The notes under the pieces were generated by a model that had not been told where the DNA came from, ran no database searches, and was given only the letters and a program-made list of their open reading frames with translations. Shown piece after piece: positions 57,832 to 64,000 of a stretch of DNA of 64,000 bases. The stretch is from Lactococcus fujiensis JCM 16395 (GTDB taxonomy: Bacteria; Bacillota; Bacilli; Lactobacillales; Streptococcaceae). The stretch lies in assembly GCF_002441655.1 (NCBI RefSeq), contig NZ_JXJU01000002.1, positions 124,001 through 188,000 on the forward strand. Direction: 5' to 3'. Positions within the stretch are counted from its first letter, which is position 1, and each line of letters opens with the position of its first letter. Position numbers and translations under genes: made by a program.

Positions 57832-59166
57832 ATGGACCAACGATTAAAAGCATACGAGGAAAAAGTCCTTAGTAGTTCGAAGATTCCAATCGAATATTAT
57901 GAAAAATACGATGTTAAAAAAGGTCTACGCGATATTAATGGCGTAGGCGTTTTAGCAGGTTTAACAAATATCTCAGCTGTTCATGCCACGGATAAAAATG
58001 GACATCAGATACCAGGGGTTCTGGAGTACCGTGCTTTCAATGTCAAGGATATCGTTGCCCAATTGCGGGAAGACAATCGCTTTGGGTTTGAGGAAGTAAC
58101 TTATTTACTCTTATTTGGAGTGCTCCCTAACCAAAAGGAATTAAAGGAATTCCAAGCGCTCCTTTCTGAAAAAAGGGAATTACCTGTTGGTTTTGTTCGA
58201 GATGTTATTTTATCCCACCCCTCAGAGGATGTTATGAATCTGATGAGTCAATGTATTTTATCCTTAGCTAGTTATGATGAGAATGTTTCGGATATTTCAA
58301 TTGCTAATGTGCTGCTGCAATCGATACAATTAATCGCTAATTTTCCAGTTATTGCAATTTATTCCTATCAGGCACATCAGCATTATAATAAGCACGAAAG
58401 CTTACATATTCACTATCCAAGCTCAGATCTGACAACAGCAGAGAACATTCTCCGTCTTCTTCGTCCGGATCAAAAATACAGTGATACAGAAGCAAAGGTT
58501 CTTGATGTAGCTTTAATCCTCCATATGGAACATGGTGGAGGAAATAATTCAACGTTTACCACCCACGTTGTTACATCATCTGGCTCGGATACATATGCCA
58601 CAATTGCTGCAGCTTTATCCAGTTTAAAAGGACCAAAACATGGCGGAGCCAATATCAAGGCCGCAAAGATGCTTGAAAATATTAAGAAAAATGTGAGCAA
58701 TCCAAATGATGATGAAGAGATTTCCAATTATTTGAAGCAGATTTTAAATAAAGAAGCTTTTGATCATAAAGGGCTACTTTATGGAATTGGTCATGCGATC
58801 TACACCATTTCCGATCCAAGATTTGAAATTTTCAAGACTTACGTTGCGGAATTGGCAGCCGAAAAAGGTCGACTAGAAGATTTGGAACTTTACGAGAAAG
58901 TCGAAGTTTTAGCCCCTCAAGTCATAGTTGAAGAGCGCAAAACCTATAAGACGATTTCACCCAACATTGATTTTTACTCTGGTTTTGTATACGAAATGTT
59001 GGGTATCCCGCAGGAACTATACACACCACTGTTTGCGATTGCTCGCATCGTTGGCTGGTCTGCTCATCGAACAGAAGAACTTATCAACATGAATAAAATT
59101 ATTCGTCCAGCATATGAAAGTGTCATGGACCCAAAAGAATATATTGATATGAAGGTCAGAGAATGA
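57832..59166 (+). CDS. gltA: Citrate synthase
   Basis: Condenses acetyl-CoA and oxaloacetate to citrate, the first step towards 2-oxoglutarate and glutamate. The 444-residue protein shows the catalytic histidine region LILHMEHGGGNNSTFTTHVV near residue 230, GPKHGGANIKAAKM near 265 and the second histidine in GLLYGIGHAIYTISDPR near 320. Length and sequence are of the Gram-positive type with an extended C terminus. TTGGAGAGGTT before the ATG. Stop TGA overlaps the ATG of the aconitase gene. Confidence 0.94.
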   Translation: MDQRLKAYEEKVLSSSKIPIEYYEKYDVKKGLRDINGVGVLAGLTNISAVHATDKNGHQIPGVLEYRAFNVKDIVAQLREDNRFGFEEVTYLLLFGVLPNQKELKEFQALLSEKRELPVGFVRDVILSHPSEDVMNLMSQCILSLASYDENVSDISIANVLLQSIQLIANFPVIAIYSYQAHQHYNKHESLHIHYPSSDLTTAENILRLLRPDQKYSDTEAKVLDVALILHMEHGGGNNSTFTTHVVTSSGSDTYATIAAALSSLKGPKHGGANIKAAKMLENIKKNVSNPNDDEEISNYLKQILNKEAFDHKGLLYGIGHAIYTISDPRFEIFKTYVAELAAEKGRLEDLELYEKVEVLAPQVIVEERKTYKTISPNIDFYSGFVYEMLGIPQELYTPLFAIARIVGWSAHRTEELINMNKIIRPAYESVMDPKEYIDMKVRE

Positions 59167-61712
59167 AAAAATTACGCTTGCATGATCAAATTTATAACTA
59201 TTTTGATATAAGTGAACTTCCAAATATTGATCAATACCCATACAGTTTAAGGATGCTCATTGAAAGTATCATTAGGCAAGAAAACGGCTCAACAATTAGC
59301 AAAAAGCATTTGGAAGTTGTATTTGATTACTTAAAAGGAAAAACAGGGGCGGAAACTTCGTTTTTACCTAGCCGTGTCGTTTTACAAGACTTTACGGGCG
59401 TTCCTGCCATTGTTGATTTGGCAGCGATGCGTGATGCGATGGTAAAATTGGGTAAAAACCCAAGTTTGATTAATCCAGAAATCCCAGTTGATTTAGTGAT
59501 TGACCACTCTGTACAGGTTGATGAACAAGGAAACGAATGGGCAATTTTACGTAATTCACAAAAAGAGTTTGAACGTAATCATGAACGTTATGCCTTTTTA
59601 AAATGGGCTGAACAAAGTTTTGATAATTTTCGCGTTGTTCCGCCAGCGACTGGAATTATTCATCAGGTAAATATTGAATATTTAAGTCCGGTCATTCAAG
59701 AAAAAAATGGCTGCATCTATCCAGATAGTGTTTTTGGAACGGATAGTCACACGACAATGATTAATGGGTTAGGCGTTTTAGGGTGGGGCGTTGGTGGAAT
59801 CGAAGCAGAGGCTGTGATGTTGGGAGAGCCTAGTGCGATACCAGTACCTGAAGTTATTGGCGTCAAACTCATTGGTCAACTTGGTTCATTTGCTACGGCA
59901 ACTGACCTTGCCTTAACAGTGACAAAGGTTTTGCGTGATGAAAAAGTGGTAGGCAAATTTGTCGAATTTTTTGGCGAAGGACTTGCCCATTTATCACTAG
60001 CTGATCGAACAACTATTGCGAATATGGCTCCTGAATATGGTGCGACCTGTGGTTATTTTCCTATAGACTCGGAAACCTTACGTTATTTGAGGAGTACCAA
60101 TCGAAGTGAACATCAGGTTGAACTCGTTGAAGCATACGCGAGGGCAAATAAACTTTTTTACGATGCACAAGTTGAACCGCATTACACGAAAGTAATTGAG
60201 CTTGATTTGACGACTATTACCACTCGTTTATCTGGACCTTCGCGCCCACAGGACACGGTTGAATTAGACCAATTAGCGCGTAATTTTGAAGGGTTTGTCA
60301 TACAGCAAAATGGAGAAATTAAAGCGGATGATGGCCGAATTGCAATTGCAGCGATTACATCCTGTACAAACACTAGTAATCCTCATGTCATGATGATGGC
60401 CGGTCTATTAGCCAAAAAAGCGGTAGAGCGTGGCTTGACAGTTCCTGATTACGTTAAAACATCACTAGCTCCAGGATCAAAAGTGGTCACGAGCTACTTA
60501 GAAAAAGCAGGTTTGTTGCCTTATTTAGAAAAATTAGGGTTTAATGTTGTTGGTTATGGCTGTACCACTTGTATTGGTAACTCGGGTCCATTATTGCCTG
60601 ACATGACGAAAGAAATTGTAAATAAAGAAATTATTGTTGCCAGTGTTTTGAGCGGGAATAGGAACTTTGAAGGGCGAATTCATCCCTTAGTAAAAGCAAA
60701 TTATTTGGCTAGTCCGCCTCTTGTTGTGGCTTATGCATTAGCTGGGAATGTTCGAAAAGATTTAACAAAAACTTGCCTTGGAGTTGATCAAAATGGACTT
60801 GAAGTATTTTTAAAGGACATCATGCCTGAGGCAGCGGAAGTAGATGCTCTGGTCAATCAATATGTCACTAGAGATTTATTTGCTGAAAATTATGCCAAGA
60901 TATTTGATGAAAATGAAGCGTGGAATGCGATTGAAACGACTCATAGTGAAGTTTACAAATGGCGTGATGACTCGACTTACATTGCTAACCCACCTTATTT
61001 TGAGACGCTTAAACAAGAGTTACCTACTATTCCAAAGCTTGATCATCTGCGCGTGATTGGAAAATTTGCTGATTCGATTACCACTGATCATATCAGTCCT
61101 GCTGGAAACATTCCTTTGAAATCTCCAGCGGGCTCCTTTTTGTCAGCTGCAGGGATTGAATACAAAGACTTTAATTCCTATGGTGCTCGACGAGGAAATG
61201 ATAAAGTGATGACCCGGGGAACATTTACAAATGTCCGAATAAAAAATCAATTGGCTTCTGGGACAGAAGGTGGATATAGTACTTATGAAGGAGATATCCT
61301 TCCATTTTACGATGTCGCGATGGCCTACAAAAATAAGGGAGTGGGAACACTCATTTTGGCTGGAAAAGATTACGGAATGGGGTCAAGTCGTGACTGGGCT
61401 GCAAAAGGAACAAAACTATTAGGAATTCAAGCTGTCATTGCTGAGAGTTTTGAACGAATCCATCGAAGTAATTTGGTTATGATGGGCCTACTTCCCTTAC
61501 AATTTATTGATGGACAAAATGCTGAATCACTCGGTTTAACGGGAAATGAGTCGTTCAGGATTGAACTACCAAGTCACCCACAAATCCTTGATAAAATTAC
61601 TGTACATGCGGACGAAAAAACATTTGAAGTCATCCTCCGGTTTGATTCGCAAGCAGATTTAAATTACTATGCTAACGGCGGAATCATGCCTTATGTGATT
61701 CGAAATAAATAA
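59163..61712 (+). CDS. acnA: Aconitate hydratase
   Basis: Isomerises citrate to isocitrate. The 849-residue protein is of the AcnA/IRP type, a bit shorter than the usual 890-910. Iron-sulfur ligands are the Cys of AAITSCTNTSNPHVM near residue 400 and both Cys in VGYGCTTCIGNSGPL near 465. Substrate blocks include DSVFGTDSHTTMINGLGVLGWG and GKDYGMGSSRDWAAKGT. It starts inside the citrate synthase stop (ATGA), so the two are coupled. In lactococci this gene is also called citB or acn. Confidence 0.94.
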   Translation: MKKLRLHDQIYNYFDISELPNIDQYPYSLRMLIESIIRQENGSTISKKHLEVVFDYLKGKTGAETSFLPSRVVLQDFTGVPAIVDLAAMRDAMVKLGKNPSLINPEIPVDLVIDHSVQVDEQGNEWAILRNSQKEFERNHERYAFLKWAEQSFDNFRVVPPATGIIHQVNIEYLSPVIQEKNGCIYPDSVFGTDSHTTMINGLGVLGWGVGGIEAEAVMLGEPSAIPVPEVIGVKLIGQLGSFATATDLALTVTKVLRDEKVVGKFVEFFGEGLAHLSLADRTTIANMAPEYGATCGYFPIDSETLRYLRSTNRSEHQVELVEAYARANKLFYDAQVEPHYTKVIELDLTTITTRLSGPSRPQDTVELDQLARNFEGFVIQQNGEIKADDGRIAIAAITSCTNTSNPHVMMMAGLLAKKAVERGLTVPDYVKTSLAPGSKVVTSYLEKAGLLPYLEKLGFNVVGYGCTTCIGNSGPLLPDMTKEIVNKEIIVASVLSGNRNFEGRIHPLVKANYLASPPLVVAYALAGNVRKDLTKTCLGVDQNGLEVFLKDIMPEAAEVDALVNQYVTRDLFAENYAKIFDENEAWNAIETTHSEVYKWRDDSTYIANPPYFETLKQELPTIPKLDHLRVIGKFADSITTDHISPAGNIPLKSPAGSFLSAAGIEYKDFNSYGARRGNDKVMTRGTFTNVRIKNQLASGTEGGYSTYEGDILPFYDVAMAYKNKGVGTLILAGKDYGMGSSRDWAAKGTKLLGIQAVIAESFERIHRSNLVMMGLLPLQFIDGQNAESLGLTGNESFRIELPSHPQILDKITVHADEKTFEVILRFDSQADLNYYANGGIMPYVIRNK

Positions 61713-61729
61713 AAGAAAGTGTTCTGTTA

Positions 61730-62977
61730 ATGAAAATTGAGAAGAAATATGGAAAATTAATTGTTCCTGATGCACCGACCATCAATTACATTTCTGGTGA
61801 TGGTGTAGGACAGGACATTTTTCCTCAAGCCAAACGCTTGTTTGACGTAGCTGTTGAACAAGTTTATGGAAATCATAAGAAAATCGAATGGCATCAATGT
61901 TTTGCTGGCCAAGAAAGTTTTGAAATGAACGGTCAATATTTGTCAGATGAAACAGTAGCAGAGATTTCCGAAAATTTAGTTACTTTGAAAGGGCCTTTAA
62001 TGACCCCTGTGGGCGAAGGATTTCGGTCACTCAACGTCACTTTGAGACAAAAACTAGACTTGTACGCTTGTGTACGTCCAGTTGAGTACTTTGATGGTAT
62101 TGAGTCTCCTATCAAAAATCCTCAAAATGTTGACATAACCATTTTCCGAGAAAATACAGAAGACATTTATGCAGGAATCGAATTTGCCAGTCGCACACCT
62201 GAGGCTCAGAAACTGATTAAATTTATCTCAAATGAGCTACAGATAAATAAAATTCGCTTTCCTGAGTCGTCAGCAATTGGTGTAAAACCTGTAAGTCCTG
62301 AGGGGACAAAACGTTTGGTCAGAGCGGCATTTGACGAGGCACTTAAAAAAAGCAAGCAACGGGTGACTTTTGTCCATAAAGGAAATATTATGAAATTTAC
62401 CGAAGGAGGTTTTCGAAAATGGGCCTATGAAATAGCCTCTGATTATCCAACTTTTACAAAACTTGAATTTGACCAAATAAAAGCTAAGTCAGGTATTGAG
62501 GCTGCTAAAGACGCTAAAGGATTGGCCTTGTCTGAAGGAAAGATTTTCGTAGATGATGTCATTGCTGACAACTTCTTGCAACAAATCATTATTCATCCAG
62601 AAAATTTTGAAATCGTTGCGACATTAAATTTGAATGGAGACTATATTTCGGATGCCCTAGCTGCCGAGGTTGGTGGGATTGGAATCGCTCCTGGGGCTAA
62701 TATCAATTTTGAAACAGGTCACGCGATTTTTGAAGCGACACATGGCACGGCCCCCGATATTGCAGGCCAAGGTAAGGCGAATCCTTCAAGTTTAATCTTA
62801 TCAGGTTTGATGATGTTTGACTATTTAGGGTGGACTGAAGTGTCAAAAATCATCAAAAAGGCCATGGTAGATGCCTTTAAAGAAGGACGATGCACTTCTG
62901 ATTTAGGGGGGAGCATGTCGACTTCTGAATTTACTGATGTTCTCATTAGCCATATTCAAATGAAGCCCTACAAATAA
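61730..62977 (+). CDS. icd: Isocitrate dehydrogenase, likely NAD-linked
   Basis: Oxidatively decarboxylates isocitrate to 2-oxoglutarate, giving the carbon skeleton of glutamate. The 415-residue protein shows [17 protein letters not shown] near residue 145, [18 protein letters not shown] near 215 and [22 protein letters not shown] near 305. The cofactor pocket reads [16 protein letters not shown], with Asp-Ile where the NADP-specific E. coli enzyme has Lys344-Tyr345 and Ala for Val351; the Tyr391 and Arg395 positions also differ (CTSDLGG). These changes are those of NAD-using enzymes. Lies 17 bases after aconitase. Confidence 0.93.
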   Translation: MKIEKKYGKLIVPDAPTINYISGDGVGQDIFPQAKRLFDVAVEQVYGNHKKIEWHQCFAGQESFEMNGQYLSDETVAEISENLVTLKGPLMTPVGEGFRSLNVTLRQKLDLYACVRPVEYFDGIESPIKNPQNVDITIFRENTEDIYAGIEFASRTPEAQKLIKFISNELQINKIRFPESSAIGVKPVSPEGTKRLVRAAFDEALKKSKQRVTFVHKGNIMKFTEGGFRKWAYEIASDYPTFTKLEFDQIKAKSGIEAAKDAKGLALSEGKIFVDDVIADNFLQQIIIHPENFEIVATLNLNGDYISDALAAEVGGIGIAPGANINFETGHAIFEATHGTAPDIAGQGKANPSSLILSGLMMFDYLGWTEVSKIIKKAMVDAFKEGRCTSDLGGSMSTSEFTDVLISHIQMKPYK

Positions 62978-62979
62978 AA

Positions 62980-63009
62980 AACGTGCACTTTGGAAGAAGT
63001 GCTTTTTTA
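62980..63009 (+). terminator. Terminator of the citrate synthase operon
   Basis: GCACTT pairs with AAGTGC across TGGAAG, followed by T6. Confidence 0.8.
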
Positions 63010-63012
63010 ATG

Positions 63013-63037
63013 AAAAAGAGGAGATTAAATCTCCTCT
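63013..63037 (-). terminator. Terminator for the minus-strand unknown genes
   Basis: AGAGGAGATT pairs with AATCTCCTCT around a one- to three-base loop. On the minus strand it is followed by T5, which suits transcripts coming from 63739. Confidence 0.7.
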
Positions 63038-63045
63038 GATGGATG

Positions 63046-63118
63046 AATTTAATAGCCCTTAAATTTTTTTTAATAGTCAGCTGGAATTGAAAAGCTTAAT
63101 TAAAAGGGTTATTAAATT
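63046..63118. repeat. 15-base inverted repeat
   Basis: AATTTAATAGCCCTT at 63046-63060 and AAGGGTTATTAAATT at 63104-63118 pair with one G-U, across 43 bases. Function unknown; could be a structured RNA 3' end or a remnant of a small mobile element. Nothing similar was noticed elsewhere in the window. Confidence 0.5.
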
Positions 63119-63125
63119 TATTTTA

Positions 63126-63395
63126 TTATAGCACGATAATCTTAAGAATACAAACAATATAATGATTATTTGAAGAAATCATATTAAATCGGACAAAATC
63201 AGGCCGATGTAACTTTCTTTGCTCAATGCCTGAGCAGATTTTTCTCAATTTGGAATGGTCAATTGATAAAATTCTTTTTTTGAAATCGACCAAATACATA
63301 TGCAAATAGATGAGATTGGATGGCGTAAATGAAAAGATGATAATTTTCGGTGACATGGTCACCAACGACCCATCAATATTTTTCAGGATCTTCAA
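63126..63395 (-). CDS. Possible small protein, unrecognised
   Basis: An 89-residue frame starting with TTG at 63395 that overlaps the stop of the upstream small gene by four bases. The protein is basic and hydrophobic, with IIIFSFTPSNLIYLHMYLVDF in the middle and a hydrophobic end. I do not recognise it. The overlap and the minus-strand terminator at 63013 favour a real gene; the TTG start and lack of a known family speak against. Could also be a frameshifted tail of the upstream gene. Confidence 0.35.
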   Translation of the reverse strand: MKILKNIDGSLVTMSPKIIIFSFTPSNLIYLHMYLVDFKKRILSIDHSKLRKICSGIEQRKLHRPDFVRFNMISSNNHYIVCILKIIVL

Positions 63396-63724
63396 GCATG
63401 ATGATCAATCTTTCGAGGTCCTAAATTAAAAATCAACTGATTAATCGAATTGATCTTAGGTTGGAAGTAGCTTTCTAAATTGCCATTCTCAACGGCTTCC
63501 GCCAATGAGGGAAGGCGATCTGAAAGATATTGCAAAGTCAAATTTTGTGTCTCCCGATCAAAAATAAAAACATTGACATGAGTCGGTAAATCACATGGGA
63601 TGATCGCGAGCAAATAATGTTCCGTTTGATGATTGCCGACCATAAAGTGAAATTTCTGTTCCAATTTTGGTGAAGTAGTTGCTAACAAGTGATTTGTATA
63701 GTCCATTGTTATTGTTTGATTCAT
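63392..63724 (-). CDS. Small protein of unknown function
   Basis: A 110-residue soluble protein, MNQTITMDYTNHLLATTSP at the start, with a strand-rich middle (HYLLAIIPCDLPTHVNVFIFD) and a helical end (LPSLAEAVENGNLESYFQP). I chose the ATG at 63724 because GGAGG lies seven bases upstream; the frame extends five codons further to 63739. No family recognised and no signal peptide. Head of a two-gene minus-strand unit, divergent from the gene starting at 63958. Confidence 0.6.
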   Translation of the reverse strand: MNQTITMDYTNHLLATTSPKLEQKFHFMVGNHQTEHYLLAIIPCDLPTHVNVFIFDRETQNLTLQYLSDRLPSLAEAVENGNLESYFQPKINSINQLIFNLGPRKIDHHA

Positions 63725-63957
63725 TTCCACATCCTCCATACATTCATTTTATCGAAAAATATAGAAAAAATCAATATTAATATAAAATAAAATTGATAAA
63801 AGCGATAATGTTGCGTCAGACAAAAAAGTGAAAAAAGTATGGAAAATCATTTAATATAAATAAAAATTGAGACTAAATCAGTCTTAGGTTGGATGTAATA
63901 TATTTAATTGTGCATTATACTAGAAATATAAATAAAAATGATCATCAAGGAGAAAAA

Positions 63958-64000
63958 ATGGAAGTTAACGATAGCAAGAGTGCCGAAGTTCTCAAAAGGA
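63958..64000 (+). CDS. Start of a gene cut by the window edge
   Basis: ATG at 63958 with AAGGAGAAAAA upstream and the first 14 codons (MEVNDSKSAEVLKR). A TATACT box lies at 63916-63921. Too little is visible to name it. Confidence 0.6.
   Translation, partial: MEVNDSKSAEVLKR

Noticed and set aside
63046-63118. Miniature transposable element
   Set aside because: Only one inverted repeat copy and no visible target-site duplication; reported simply as a repeat.

Overview
The window looks like a chromosomal segment of an AT-rich, low-GC Gram-positive lactic acid bacterium, most likely Lactococcus outside the classical L. lactis group, or a close Streptococcaceae relative. The grounds are a pfk-pyk-ldh (las-type) glycolytic cluster, a PyrR-attenuated pyrK-pyrDB-pyrF operon, a nupABC nucleoside transporter, a gltA-acn-icd partial TCA operon, glycerol-3-phosphate oxidase (glpO) and cre boxes near sugar genes. 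No rRNA, tRNA, insertion sequence, prophage or CRISPR array was seen. The species is inference.

Layout. 1-2207: end of a membrane glycosyltransferase and a pseudouridine synthase. 2234-2650: probably decayed sequence. 2696-5915 (minus): SPFH / zinc-ribbon / TPM operon related to Bacillus ydjI-ydjG-ydjH. 5990-8688: PyrR attenuator and pyrK-pyrD-pyrF. 8731-10831: a Tyr/Trp-rich leader-peptide attenuator, an acetyltransferase pseudogene and an amino acid permease. 10892-16021: an orphan bacteriocin-immunity-like gene, then minus-strand rsmG, prenyl synthase, EetB-like and EetA-like genes, galU and gpsA. 16201-19380: xpaC, telA and nagA with a NagR-type operator. 19487-25094: glycolytic cluster pfkA, pyk, a second tandem pyk, ldh. 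25162-31868 (minus): EamA protein, nupCBA, rlmA, rqcH. 31993-35328: a second leader attenuator of the same design, with Trp codons, before trpXYZ-type ABC genes and a coupled membrane protein. 35500-36624: peptidoglycan deacetylase. 36680-49493: a mannoside / N-glycan utilisation locus (GH92, GntR regulator, GH125, GH38, two ABC permeases, binding protein, GH20, YesL). 49659-55366: Mga-like regulator and glpK-glpO-glpF. 55516-57525: RNase R. 57832-62977: citrate synthase, aconitase, isocitrate dehydrogenase. 63126-64000: two small unknown minus-strand ORFs and the first codons of a gene running off the edge.

The most interesting points are these. (a) Two paralogous leader-peptide RNAs at 8792-8940 and 32052-32216 share a long hairpin, a conserved GTGATTC element and a terminator, and lie before candidate aromatic amino acid transporters. 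(b) Two full-length pyk genes lie in tandem inside the glycolytic cluster, with a terminator-like hairpin after each. (c) Three genes are broken by in-frame nonsense codons without frameshift: the mannoside-binding lipoprotein (TAG), the Mga-like regulator before glpK (TGA) and an acetyltransferase (TAA twice). (d) Palindromic TGATATATCA elements flank the divergent mannoside promoters. (e) The isocitrate dehydrogenase carries residues expected for NAD rather than NADP use. All readings, base pairings and family assignments were made by eye from the sequence; no database search or folding program was run.
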